Notes: generated from the letters alone by a model not told the origin. A stretch of 64,000 bases of DNA from Clostridia bacterium (GCA_024404115.1 JAKSQM010000002.1:1-64000), one strand, 5' to 3'; shown: positions 1 to 8,053, numbered from the stretch's first letter. Program-made: numbers and translations.

Positions 1-422
1 TCCACGATTTTGCATCCGAGCTGTCGGGAGAGTTCTGATGTGTCGATTTTATCGCCGTTTTTCTTAACAATATCCATCATATTGATGGCGATGACCACCG
101 GGATGCCCAGCTCCGTGAGCTGTGTAGTTAAGTAGAGATTTCGTTCGAGATTTGTCCCGTCGATGATATTGAGGATGGCGTCTGGACGCTCTCCGATCAG
201 ATAGTTACGAGCAACAACCTCTTCAAGCGTGTAAGGTGAAAGTGAATAAATGCCGGGAAGATCGGTAATGATAACATCATTATGCTTTTTCAGCTTGCCT
301 TCCTTTTTTTCAACGGTAACTCCCGGCCAGTTTCCGACGAACTGATTGGAACCGGTAAGCGCATTGAACAATGTGGTCTTACCACAGTTCGGGTTACCCG
401 CAAGGGCGATTTTGATTTCCAT
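1..422 (-). CDS. feoB: Ferrous iron transport protein B, N-terminal part (truncated by window edge)
   Basis: FeoB is the membrane GTPase-linked Fe(II) importer. Only the first 140 codons are in the window, covering most of the cytoplasmic G domain. The start is ATG at 422-420 with AAAGGA a short distance upstream. Visible motifs are G1 GNPNCGKT (residues 9-16), G3 DLPG and G4 NMMD, the FeoB form of NxxD. The permease part lies beyond the left edge. It follows two feoA genes on the same strand, the usual feoA-feoB order, and a metalloregulator-type palindrome lies 20 bases upstream of its start. Identity is secure; completeness cannot be judged. Confidence 0.96.
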   Translation of the reverse strand, partial: MEIKIALAGNPNCGKTTLFNALTGSNQFVGNWPGVTVEKKEGKLKKHNDVIITDLPGIYSLSPYTLEEVVARNYLIGERPDAILNIIDGTNLERNLYLTTQLTELGIPVVIAINMMDIVKKNGDKIDTSELSRQLGCKIV

Positions 423-441
423 AGTTAGTTCCTTTCTTTGA

Positions 442-461
442 CAGTTAACATTGGTTAACTG
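442..461. promoter_or_regulatory. Palindromic operator candidate between feoA and feoB
   Basis: Perfect inverted repeat CAGTTAAC-ATTG-GTTAACTG. It has the same GTTANC-NTTG-GNTAAC layout as the sites at 981-996 and 1053-1070, so it is probably bound by the same regulator, most likely the DtxR-family protein encoded at 1185. On the minus strand a weak -35-like TTGAAC precedes it, so an internal regulated promoter for feoB is possible. Binding is inferred from symmetry and repetition only. Confidence 0.6.
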
Positions 462-481
462 CTGTTCAAAAAAATAATTCG

Positions 482-703
482 TTATTTGACTTCAATCATT
501 TCGGCATCCGCTTTCCGCAGGGAAAGCTCATAGCCGCGCACAGTGATCTCAATGGGATCGCCGAGAGGAGCGACCTTTCGAACATATACTTCGGTGCCCT
601 TCGTAATGCCCATATCCATAATGCGTCGTTTTACCGCTCCTTCACCGTGAAGTTTCATGACGCAGACGGTATCGCCGATTTTTGCCTCTTTCAGAGTTTT
701 CAT
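482..703 (-). CDS. feoA: FeoA-domain protein (second feoA of the operon)
   Basis: A 73-residue protein made of a single FeoA (SH3-like beta-barrel) domain. It shows the family pattern GDTVCVMKLHGEG near the N-terminus, then RRIMDMGITKGTEVYVRKVAP and a C-terminal GYELSLRKADAEMIEV strand. FeoA proteins are small cytosolic partners of FeoB and are thought to modulate its transport activity. It starts at ATG 703 behind a GGAAAG-type ribosome site. It lies between another feoA and feoB on the same strand and is probably co-transcribed with both. Confidence 0.93.
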   Translation of the reverse strand: MKTLKEAKIGDTVCVMKLHGEGAVKRRIMDMGITKGTEVYVRKVAPLGDPIEITVRGYELSLRKADAEMIEVK

Positions 704-749
704 ACTGTTTCTTCCTTTCCTGATACTGTACCCAACCGCAAAAGCGGTG

Positions 750-962
750 TTATACCATGATTTTTCTTGCCATCTCTTCGCTGATGGCGACTCTCGCTTC
801 TTTTACGTTGACGATTACGTTTCCGCCGAGCGATGTAATAACGGTAACGTTTCCGCCGACGACAAATCCGAGGTTTTCCAAGTGCTTCTTAACCTCCGGA
901 CTGCCGCCGATTTTTTTGACCGTATTCTCTTCACCTATACCGGCAAGTGCTAACGGCATCAT
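750..962 (-). CDS. feoA: FeoA-domain protein (first feoA of the operon)
   Basis: About 71 residues forming a FeoA domain: MPLALAGIGEENTVKKIGG, then HLENLGFVVGGNVTVITSLGGNVIVNV and a short ARVAISEEMARKI tail. I chose the ATG at 962 (or the adjacent ATG at 959) over an upstream in-frame TTG because a strong GGGGGGTGG ribosome site at 966-974 sits just in front of it. It is the first gene after the operator-rich feo promoter. Tandem feoA genes ahead of feoB are common in Clostridia; whether both FeoA proteins bind FeoB is unknown. Confidence 0.92.
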   Translation of the reverse strand: MMPLALAGIGEENTVKKIGGSPEVKKHLENLGFVVGGNVTVITSLGGNVIVNVKEARVAISEEMARKIMV

Positions 963-980
963 ATATCCACCCCCCAAACG

Positions 981-996
981 GTTAGCGTTGGCTAAC
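981..996. promoter_or_regulatory. Palindromic operator candidate in the feo leader
   Basis: Inverted repeat GTTAGC-GTTG-GCTAAC immediately upstream of the first feoA ribosome site. Same spacing and NTTG centre as the sites at 442-461 and 1053-1070. The half-site resembles the GGTTAGSCTAACC core known for DtxR/IdeR operators. Confidence 0.6.
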
Positions 997-1013
997 TCAA
1001 TGCCTTAAATTAT

Positions 1014-1038
1014 GGTTAGCAGATACCTTCTGCTAACC
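1014..1038. promoter_or_regulatory. Longer palindrome downstream of the feo promoter
   Basis: Perfect 10-base arms GGTTAGCAGA and TCTGCTAACC separated by five bases. The ends carry GGTTAGC/GCTAACC, like DtxR-type half-sites, but the spacing differs from the other three palindromes. It lies just downstream of the feo -10 box, so it could be a second operator or an RNA hairpin at the 5' end of the transcript. Confidence 0.5.
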
Positions 1039-1047
1039 TACGTGCAT

Positions 1048-1076
1048 ATTATAGTTACCTTTGGGTAACTTGTCAA
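1048..1076 (-). promoter_or_regulatory. feo operon promoter with operator in the spacer
   Basis: On the minus strand: -35 TTGACA (1076-1071), a spacer of exactly 17 bases, and -10 TATAAT (1053-1048). The spacer (1070-1054) is the palindrome AGTTACC-CAAA-GGTAAC, the same operator family as 442-461 and 981-996. A repressor there would occlude RNA polymerase, as expected for iron-dependent repression of feo by a DtxR-family protein. The promoter match is read directly; the regulator is inferred. Confidence 0.75.
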
Positions 1077-1119
1077 GTGCTTTTTGAAATTTTTTCAAGA
1101 ATATTTAGCACATATTTCG

Positions 1120-1155
1120 GTTACCCTTGATTTATTATTCATAATATGATATAAT
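1120..1155 (+). promoter_or_regulatory. Promoter of the metalloregulator gene with an operator half-site
   Basis: -35 TTGATT (1127-1132), 17-base spacer, -10 TATAAT (1150-1155). The half-site GTTACC-CTTG at 1120-1129 abuts and partly overlaps the -35 box, but the second arm is not conserved. This would allow weak autoregulation and shows that the two divergent promoters share one control region. Confidence 0.6.
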
Positions 1156-1184
1156 ATTTATATCTTAAAATGGTGGTGAAAACG

Positions 1185-1553
1185 ATGTCTCTTCAGGAAT
1201 CCGGCGAAATGTATCTTGAAACGATACTGATCCTTTCTAAAAAAAATAACGTTGTTCGTGCGATTGATATTGCCGAGCATATGGGATATTCCAAGCCGGC
1301 TGTCAGCCGTGCTCTTGGGAAGCTCCGGGAAGACAAGCTGATCATCACCGACAGGGATGGGTACATTGCGTTCACCGAAAACGGACGTTCGCTTGCGGAA
1401 AAAGTGTATCACAAGCACGTTCTTCTCACGGAATTCATTATGCGGCTCGGCGTTGACGAAGAAACAGCATCTGCCGATGCCTGCCGAATCGAGCACGTAA
1501 TCAGCGACAAAACCTTTGAGGCAATGATAAAGCACGCAAAAGGACGACAGTAA
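1185..1553 (+). CDS. DtxR/MntR-family metal-dependent transcriptional regulator
   Basis: A 122-residue winged-helix repressor with the metal-binding and dimerisation domain but no C-terminal SH3-like domain, so it is MntR-sized. I chose ATG 1185 (GGTGGTG ribosome site at 1172-1178) over an in-frame ATG at 1170. Residues match the iron-type DtxR sites: Met in SGEMYLETI near the N-terminus, His and Glu in YHKHVLLTEF, and Cys, Glu and His in DACRIEHVISD (DtxR Cys102/Glu105/His106). MntR has Glu where this protein has Cys. It is divergent from feoA-feoA-feoB, so it probably represses feo when Fe(II) is plentiful. Metal preference is inferred. Confidence 0.88.
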   Translation: MSLQESGEMYLETILILSKKNNVVRAIDIAEHMGYSKPAVSRALGKLREDKLIITDRDGYIAFTENGRSLAEKVYHKHVLLTEFIMRLGVDEETASADACRIEHVISDKTFEAMIKHAKGRQ

Positions 1554-1557
1554 TAGA

Positions 1558-1600
1558 AAACGCCAAACAAGAATTATGGTTCTTGTTTGGCGTTTCTGTT
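1558..1600 (+). terminator. Intrinsic terminator after the metalloregulator
   Basis: A 16-base perfect stem (arms 1558-1573 and 1580-1595, AACGCCAAACAAGAA type) with loop TTATGG, followed by a pyrimidine-rich tail. Confidence 0.85.
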
Positions 1601-1682
1601 CTTATCATCATTTTTTACGCCAACGGACAGAAGTCAGACTTTTTCAATTAGTCGTGCAGCAAATAATTGTGCTGCTTTCAAA

Positions 1683-2113
1683 TTAGAACTTGTCCATCAT
1701 CTCGTGGAGAATACGGTACAACGTCATGGCATCCTCCAAAGGAATCGGTATACACGTGCCGATCTTTGCGGGAATTTCTGCGGCGCTTTCCCGAAGAGCC
1801 ATTCCAGTTCGGTAATGACTGTGTATACGTCCCGTTTATCTGTTTCGGAATGTTTTCGGGTAACGAATTCCTTCTTTTCCAAAGCGTTCAGAACCGGTGT
1901 CAAGGTTCCCGAATCAAGAAACAGCTTTGTTCCGAGATCCTTGACCATGATCTCGTTTTGCTCCCATAAAACCATCATCGTGATGTACTGCGTGTAAGTC
2001 AGATTGATCTCATCAAGGTACGGCTTATATTTCTTTACAATTTCTCTTGAGACAGCGTATAGCGGAAAGCATAGTTGGTTGTCAAGTTTTAACATTTCAT
2101 AAGAATCATTCAT
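1683..2113 (-). pseudogene. OhrR-like MarR-family regulator, frameshifted
   Basis: MarR-family winged-helix regulator with the OhrR signature LDNQLCFPLYAVSREI, whose Cys aligns with the peroxide-sensing Cys15 of OhrR. The helix-turn-helix and wing (DSGTLTPVLNALEKKEFV, then SETDKRDVY) are intact. After VITEL the frame breaks near 1803. Restoring one G (CTGGG for CTGG) gives GMALRESAAEIPAKIG and then the normal C-terminal dimer helix ending EMMDKF at 1683. Uncorrected, the frame runs on to 1724 with unrelated residues. The start at 2113 is chosen from GGAAGAAG upstream. No ohr peroxidase gene is adjacent. The single-base loss in a G run could be real decay or a sequencing error. Confidence 0.75.
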
Positions 2114-2337
2114 CGTCGTCATCTTCTTCCAACGGAGATTTGTAATTCGGGTCTTGTGATGCACTCAAAGCGACCCTTACTGCCTTTGCGAGCTGATCCG
2201 AATTTCTTTCCCTTTTTAAGTAGTAACTATAATTTCGAAATCGGTATTACCACCGTCTGCGGGAACTGTTCCTTTGCGGCTCAATTTGACGATGTGGATG
2301 TATTCGTCAATAGCAAGTTCCACAAGGATTTCATCGT
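2114..2337. other. Stretch without a confident gene, upstream of the OhrR-like remnant
   Basis: Minus-strand reading gives protein-like fragments in two frames. One ends LEEDDDDE and overlaps the regulator start as ATGAATGA (stop at 2106). Another reads ILVELAIDEYIHIVKLSRKG and ends FEIIVTT at about 2220. Neither has a credible start codon, so these are either remnants of a broken gene upstream of the regulator or chance. Confidence 0.3.
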
Positions 2338-2514
2338 ATGCTTTACGAACGATGCGATAAGCGGTATCAGGTGATGAAAGGATGTGCTGCAATTATTGAT
2401 GAGGTATTGCAGAACGGAACGGCGGACATTCCCGCCGCCGATCTCAAAATCATCAAGACTACGGCAACGGAATATGTGAAAGACATTTTCCGCCGTCTGC
2501 GTGAGCACGGATGA
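2338..2514 (+). CDS. Small hypothetical protein of the mobile island
   Basis: A 58-residue reading frame starting MLYERCDKRYQVMKGC and ending YVKDIFRRLREHG with two stop codons in a row. It looks protein-like (amphipathic helices, no low complexity) and precedes the inverted-repeat cluster and relaxase. I do not recognise a family. A second start at ATG 2374 is possible. It overlaps a weak minus-strand frame, so it could be spurious. Confidence 0.35.
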   Translation: MLYERCDKRYQVMKGCAAIIDEVLQNGTADIPAADLKIIKTTATEYVKDIFRRLREHG

Positions 2515-2544
2515 TGAAAACGTCCTCTCCGCTCTGACTGCCTT

Positions 2545-2780
2545 CTTCTGAGCCAAAAACCGCTGTTTACGGCTCAAATGCGAAAGAATCACAAAATAAC
2601 TGAGCCACGGTGGCTCAAAAGAAAGAGATTCCCCAAACAGGATAACGGAAAGCAGTATGTTACGATGCTCGCCACACAGAAACACTTCTGTTTGTCCCAT
2701 ACGGGGTGTGTCTCACACCATATCAAGCAGGGAAAAAATATATATTTTTTCCGCTCAGAGCCGACCACTTATCGGCTCTA
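2545..2780. repeat. Cluster of five inverted repeats upstream of the relaxase (oriT candidate)
   Basis: Within 2515-2868, which holds no gene, five dyads occur in close order. They are TGAGCC/GGCTCA arms near 2552-2576; TGAGCCAC-G-GTGGCTCA at 2601-2617; GGTGTG-TCT-CACACC at 2705-2719; a 22-base AT-centred palindrome at 2731-2752; and AGAGCCGA/TCGGCTCT at 2757-2779. Origins of transfer for mobilization relaxases typically lie just upstream of the mob gene and carry such repeats. The assignment is positional; no nick site was recognised. Confidence 0.45.
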
Positions 2781-2868
2781 TCTTTAAGGGCAAGCCCCTA
2801 ACACCCCATCAGAAAGTAGAGAGAAAATGGGTAGTAAATAATCAAAGAACAGTATCTTCTTTGAAGCG

Positions 2869-3939
2869 ATGGATGCGCAGAAAAGGAAGATCAAAAGGAA
2901 TGCCGCACTCTGCGGAATGCGGCAAGGCGAATATATTTTAAGAAGGGCGCTCGTCATCGTCCATCTGAACACGGATAACCTGCATTGCCATTTTGTTGTA
3001 AACAGCGTTTCCTTCAAGGACGGCAGCAAGTTCGGAAATCATCAGAAGGATCATATAAAACTGCGTGAAATATCCGATCAGGTCTGCCGGGAATACGGAA
3101 TATCCGTACTTGAAAATTCAAACTTTTGGAAAGGGCAAAGCCGTGGTGCTTACTGGTACAAGAAGCAAGGCGGCATGACGCACCGGGATATGCTCAAATA
3201 CGATATTGAGTACATTCTCCCGACCTGTGGCTCCCGTCAGGATTTCAAGTATCAGATGGAGGCACTCGGCTATACCTTCGGACGTACGGATGAGTATTAT
3301 GCTCATACGACAATAACGGCTCCCGGCTGGAAGCGTCCGATCCGTTTGGACAGTCTCGGTTATTCACGAGAGGTGCTGGACGAGCGTATCAATACGAACT
3401 GGGATCAGGGCGTAGAGTTCTATGCGATCCTTAGAGGTCGAATAGAAAAATGGCGAACGACAGCATTAGAAGATGAAGTGAGCCGCTTGGAATTCGCTAT
3501 TGAACACAGCTATGACACCGCAACTGTTTTGGTAGATACCTTGTTTCTGATTCTCATTACGGTTTTGCAGATGGCGGAATACCTGATGTCACCGGACTTA
3601 CGGCACGAGGCAAGAAATACCGAGCAGTATGTCAGCGATTATCGCTTTCTGCAGCAGGAGGAAATCCACACGATCCCGCAGTTAGAACAGCGCATAGCCG
3701 ATACGAAAGCAGACAACACCCGCCGCCGTGCGCATACACCCGAAGAGGTACAAGCCGCCAAGGACGAACGAAAGGCAATCACCGAAAAAATACGCCCGCT
3801 TCGTGAAAAAGTAAAGCGAGCCGAAAAAATTATGGAGAAATCCCCACACCTATACGAGCTTTTGCAATCGGAACTTGATGTAGAGCGTCAAGCCGGTGTA
3901 AGAGCAAGAAATAAAAACAAAGAAAGGAATTATGAATGA
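2869..3939 (+). pseudogene. Mobilization relaxase (MobA/MobL-type), N-terminally truncated
   Basis: 356 codons remain. The metal-binding relaxase motif HLNTDNLHCHFVVN (about residues 33-46, pattern HxxxDxxHxHxxxN) identifies a MOB-type nicking enzyme that would start conjugal transfer at oriT. The N-terminal catalytic Tyr motif that should precede it is missing, because an in-frame stop (2839-2841) lies just upstream. The C-terminal third is a charged coiled coil (EEVQAAKDERKAITEKI region). It ends overlapping the next gene by four bases (ATGA). It could be translated from ATG 2869 but is unlikely to nick DNA. A frameshifted 5' end was looked for and not found. Confidence 0.7.
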
Positions 3940-4790
3940 TGAATAACAACACTATGAAAACGCCGGTAGCTATTCCGGTATCGAAATTACACCCATTTGA
4001 GGGACATCCTTATAAGGTGCTCAACAATGAGGAAATGAATACTCTGATAGAAAGCATACAGACGCAGGGTATTCTTTCTCCGCTGATCGTGCGACCTATG
4101 GAAAACACAACAGATGAATATGAGGTAGTGAGTGGGCACCGCCACTTACAAGCCGCTATGAGGGCAGGGCTTATAGAAGTCCCTGCCTTTATTTATGCCC
4201 TCGACCGGGATGCCGCCGCCATTGCCGTGGTAGACAGCAACCTGCACCGGGAGCATATCCTACCGTCCGAGAAAGCATTTGCGTACAAACTCAAAATGGA
4301 TGCTCTAAATCATCAGGGGATCACTTGTGGACAAGTTGGCCACAAGTCTCGTGACGATGTTTCAGAAACAGAAAGCGGGCGTACTGTTCAACGCTATATC
4401 CGTCTGACCTATCTAATCCCGGAACTGCTCGATTGGATGGATGAAGGAAAAATCGCTCTCTCTGTCGGTGTCGAACTATCTTTTCTCAGTGATGAAGCTC
4501 AGTATGGCGTTTTGGAGGAATGGGAGCTTTTCGACTGCACCCCGTCTTATTCTCAGGCATTTCATATGAAAAATCTGTATAACGACGGCAATCTATCCCG
4601 TTATGAGATTTCAAAAATGCTCTCACAGGAAAAGCCGAATCAGCGGGAGACGGTGAAGGTTCCGATGGAATGCCTGCGTGATATCGTCCCCGAAAGCTAT
4701 ACCGTAAAACAAACCGAAGATTTCTTAATCAAGGCGGCTGAGTATTACCACCGGAATATCATCCGTCAGCGTAACCGAGATTCGAGATAA
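3936..4790 (+). CDS. ParB/RepB/Spo0J-family partition-like protein
   Basis: 284 residues. The N-terminal ParB-like domain shows the usual sequence: PVSKLHPFEGHPYKV, then ESIQTQGILSPLIVRP, EYEVVSGHRHLQAA, and AIAVVDSNLHREHILPSEKA. The middle holds an HTH-like region (TVQRYIRLTYLIPELLDWMD). Mobile elements of Clostridia often carry such a gene beside the relaxase, where it may act in element maintenance or gene control. Translationally coupled to the relaxase remnant (ATGATGA). The frame is intact, unlike its neighbours. Confidence 0.85.
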   Translation: MMNNNTMKTPVAIPVSKLHPFEGHPYKVLNNEEMNTLIESIQTQGILSPLIVRPMENTTDEYEVVSGHRHLQAAMRAGLIEVPAFIYALDRDAAAIAVVDSNLHREHILPSEKAFAYKLKMDALNHQGITCGQVGHKSRDDVSETESGRTVQRYIRLTYLIPELLDWMDEGKIALSVGVELSFLSDEAQYGVLEEWELFDCTPSYSQAFHMKNLYNDGNLSRYEISKMLSQEKPNQRETVKVPMECLRDIVPESYTVKQTEDFLIKAAEYYHRNIIRQRNRDSR

Positions 4791-4808
4791 AAAAAGGAGA
4801 AAACGAAT

Positions 4809-4994
4809 ATGAACGAGAAAGAAAAATATCTGTTTGAAGAGCGTTTGCCCGATACCGATGAAAAGAAAACGGACTCTTTTTCCATTAAAATCGGCGGCAC
4901 GATTTACGATGTTACAACGCATCTGAAAACCGAAGGAAAACGCACGGTGCTGAATCAGTTCAAAGCGTTACTACTCGCAAATCAGTATCTGTAA
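4809..4994 (+). CDS. tnpW: Transposon-encoded protein TnpW
   Basis: 61 residues with the TnpW core FSIKIGGTIYDVTTHLKTEG followed by KRTVLNQFKALLL. TnpW is a small accessory protein encoded next to the large serine recombinase TnpX in Tn4451/Tn4453-like mobilizable transposons; its function is not established. AAAGGAG lies upstream of the ATG. The gene is intact and sits 85 bases before the recombinase remnant, the expected order. Confidence 0.82.
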   Translation: MNEKEKYLFEERLPDTDEKKTDSFSIKIGGTIYDVTTHLKTEGKRTVLNQFKALLLANQYL

Positions 4995-5079
4995 TCAGCA
5001 CATTTGAAAAAACACACGGAGCGCAGTAAGGTATTATTACCCTTGCTGCGCTCTTGGTTGTCAGAAAGGAGATTGTGAA

Positions 5080-6784
5080 ATGACAACAGCAACCAAATTA
5101 CAAGAGCAAGAAGAACTCATTACGGCTTTATATTGCCGCCTTTCGGTGGATGATATAAAAGAGGATGCCGAAGAAAACGAGTCGAACTCCATAAAGAATC
5201 AAAAAATTATCTTGGAGGACTACTGTAAGAAAAGTGGTATAACGAACTATCAATTTTTCGTAGATGACGGTATTCGGGCACTACTTTTAACCGTCCGGAT
5301 TTAAAGCGGATGGAGGGAATGGTGGAAGCCAGGCTTATCAGCAGAATCGTAGTCAAAGACCTTTCCCGCTTCGGTCGTGAGCAGGTTGAAATGGGGCGTT
5401 TGACGCAGGTGGTATATCCCACGTTTGGTGTAACTTTCATTTCTCTGCAGGAAAACGTAAACAGCAAAACCGGTGCCGGTATGGAAATGATGCCGTTCTA
5501 TAACATTTTCAATGAATGGTATGCAGCACAAACTAGTCAGAAAATCCGTCAAGTCTGGAAAACTAAATCCGAACACGGAGAGCGTGTTTCATCTACTGTT
5601 CCGTATGGTTACAAGAAATCCGAAACGGACAAAAAGAAATGGGTGATCGACGAGCCTGCGGCGGCAATCGTGAAAAGAATTTTTGCCTTATGTCTCAACG
5701 GCAGAGGTCCTTCGCAGATTGCACGGCAGTTGGAAGATGAAAAGATCTTTTCACCCGCTGGTTATTATGACAGCATCGGCAAAAAGCATTCAGCAAAGAA
5801 TGTTAAAAATCCTTATGGCTGGAAATCAACAACGGTTGTTAAGATACTGGAGAACCACCAATATACCGGATGTACGGTAAACTTCAAATCCATGACTGTT
5901 AGCTACAAAGTCCACAAGAAGATTTATAACCCTACCGAAAGTCAACAAATCATTCCTAATACATAGGAAGCGATTATTTCAGAGGAGGTGTGGCTGAAAG
6001 TGCAGGAAATACGAGAGCATCGTATCCGTCCGACCGCCACTGGAAAGACAAGCAAATTTGCAGGGCTTTTATATTGTGCAGACTGCGGTGCAAAGCTCCA
6101 CTATTGCGCAGCAAAAAGTATGACCGCAGAACAGGAGTGTTACCGTTGCTCCAATTACAAAAGCGGGCGTGGGACTTGCAAAATCCATTATATCCGAAAC
6201 GTTGTCCTTGAAAAGATCGTTTTGGAAGCAATCAGCGATTTCGTGGATTTTGTTCGTTGCTACGAGCCGGTATTTCTGTATATGTTGGCAAAGAAAAATG
6301 ATTCTGTACGGCAGGCAGAATATCAACGGCTTCAGCAGATTGTCCGTAACGGTGAAAAGCGTATTGATGAAATCGACCGTCTGATTGAATCTCTGTATGA
6401 AGATCGGGTTCTGAGAAATGTGGAAGATTCCCGCTATCAGCGTTTGATGCAGAAGTACGAAAAGGAGCAGCGTGAGCTGACGGCAGAGGTTGAGAACGCA
6501 AAAGTCGAATTGCAGTCCGCCGATCAGACAACTGTTGACCTCCGCCTGCTTCTGAAAACTGTCCGTGAAATTACGGAAGTAAAGGAACTGACCTCCGGAC
6601 TCATTCACTCTCTCATTGAGAGAATCGAAGTCCACAACATGATAAATACGACGGTCATTGCCACGTGAAGGTAGATATTTATTTCTCCGTTATTGGAATG
6701 ATGGATGTTCCTGATGAAAAGGAAATTCAGGCGATGATGGAGGAAGTTAAAAAGAATCCGCAGAAATACAGATATGTGGCGTAA
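5080..6784 (+). pseudogene. tnpX: Large serine recombinase (TnpX-type), three lesions
   Basis: TnpX-type recombinases excise and insert Tn4451-like elements. The N-terminal resolvase domain has the catalytic Ser in YCRLSVDD and VVKDLSRFGRE. It is followed by the recombinase domain (SSTVPYGYKK, PSQIARQLEDEKI), a zinc ribbon (CADCGAKLHYC and CYRCSNYKSGRGTC) and a C-terminal coiled coil. Lesions: a one-base loss after 5270, where FVDDG should continue YSGTTFNRPDLKRM; an in-frame TAG at 5964-5966 between IIPNT and EAIISEEVW; and a one-base loss near 6639, after which the true end reads GHCHVKVDIYFSVIGMMDV to the stop at 6782-6784. The element is probably immobile unless helped in trans. Confidence 0.88.
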
Positions 6785-6794
6785 AAAGAAGAAA

Positions 6795-6830
6795 GGTGTA
6801 ACCCCGGTTTTTCGGGATTACACCAATTTT
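6795..6830 (+). terminator. Intrinsic terminator at the right end of the mobile island
   Basis: Stem GGTGTAACCCCG/CGGGATTACACC with one mismatch, loop GTTTTT, then AATTTTT. It lies ten bases after the reconstructed recombinase stop. Confidence 0.8.
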
Positions 6831-6888
6831 TCAAGAAAGATCCTTACGGGACGTCAGCATTGTGCGGTTTTATTTTTTTATTTTTAGA

Positions 6889-7962
6889 TTACGCTTTTTT
6901 GTTTTTTAAGTTTTTTATCTTGCATATAAGAAGAACTGCTATTGATGTTGCAATCACAGTCATAACAAATGAAATGATAGAAAGTACATAGTATGAAAAA
7001 TCATTCTGTAAAAAATCATATCCAAAAATATTACCTGATTTTATTGTTATCAAATTTGCTACAACATGGATTGGATAATGAAGAGCCATAAAGCGGAAGC
7101 TGTTTTTGCCAACCCAAGTTACATAGTCGATTGCTTTTGATTTATGATTTTTATTTATTGCTTCTATTTTACACGAAATAATAATAAACAGTAATGTGCC
7201 GATAAATCCGTTTAGATAAAACAGAATGTTGCTTTTTCCATAAATATTTGAACCTACAGATACTTCACCATTAAAAATGGCAAGTGGAATAAAAATCAAT
7301 GCAGATAAAACCATTATAACTGTTGAAGCTTTTGCTTTGTTTTGTATTTGATTATAAACACCGTTGAGTCCCATTTTAGTTGAAACAAGATTACCAGCTA
7401 CATAGAACGCCAATGCTCTGAAAGCACCTTCAATGCTCCAGGGTAAGTTGGATTTAAAATCAAAAAAGCTGTTTGGAATAATCATAATATAGCCTAAAAC
7501 AGCACATATAAAAGCAACCACTATTTTGGTTATATCGTTTGTTTTCTGGATGATGAAATATATTGTTTCAACAACAAAAAGGCAGGGAACAAACCATAAG
7601 GGAGGATTTTGAGGGATAAACTCACCAGAGCCATGTGAAAAAATAATTTCTGAAAATATTTTAAGATAGTTGCCGCCGTCATAATGCGTTGCCAGACAGT
7701 AAGCTAACCAAATAACGAATGTTAAAATAAAATAGATTATATAAGGAATAAGCAGATTTTTGAAACGACTTTTAGCAAAAGAACCAATTGTTTTGTATTT
7801 ATCGGGTTTATAAACTAAACCAGATAAAAAGAAAAACAACGGAATATCAAATCCATATACAAGAGAACATGTAGCCCCTTTAATCATTATATGACCCCAT
7901 ACAACCGCAAACATGCCCAAGCCTTTTGATATATCAATATAATTAACACGCGTATTCTGCAT
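6889..7962 (-). CDS. Acyltransferase family 3 membrane protein
   Basis: 357 residues with about ten hydrophobic segments. The N-terminus has the family signature YIDISKGLGMFAVVWGH, with conserved Asp and His, followed by IPLFFFLSGLVY. Family members (OafA, WecH, NolX types) transfer acetyl or other acyl groups to cell-surface sugars or small molecules at the membrane. It starts at ATG 7962 with a GGTGATTAT ribosome site. It stands alone, between the mobile island and a divergent peptidase gene, and is visibly more AT-rich than either side, which suggests separate acquisition. The substrate cannot be predicted. Confidence 0.88.
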   Translation of the reverse strand: MQNTRVNYIDISKGLGMFAVVWGHIMIKGATCSLVYGFDIPLFFFLSGLVYKPDKYKTIGSFAKSRFKNLLIPYIIYFILTFVIWLAYCLATHYDGGNYLKIFSEIIFSHGSGEFIPQNPPLWFVPCLFVVETIYFIIQKTNDITKIVVAFICAVLGYIMIIPNSFFDFKSNLPWSIEGAFRALAFYVAGNLVSTKMGLNGVYNQIQNKAKASTVIMVLSALIFIPLAIFNGEVSVGSNIYGKSNILFYLNGFIGTLLFIIISCKIEAINKNHKSKAIDYVTWVGKNSFRFMALHYPIHVVANLITIKSGNIFGYDFLQNDFSYYVLSIISFVMTVIATSIAVLLICKIKNLKNKKA

Positions 7963-8053
7963 ATAATCACCATCCTGTGGCTCATTTTATCATAAAATGA
8001 GCGTTTATGCAATAATTTATTTCAGCCTGTTTTCACTATTATTAAGAAATACA

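Noticed and set aside
6069-6635. Minus-strand frame opposite the recombinase remnant
   Set aside because: Antisense shadow of the zinc-ribbon and coiled-coil region.
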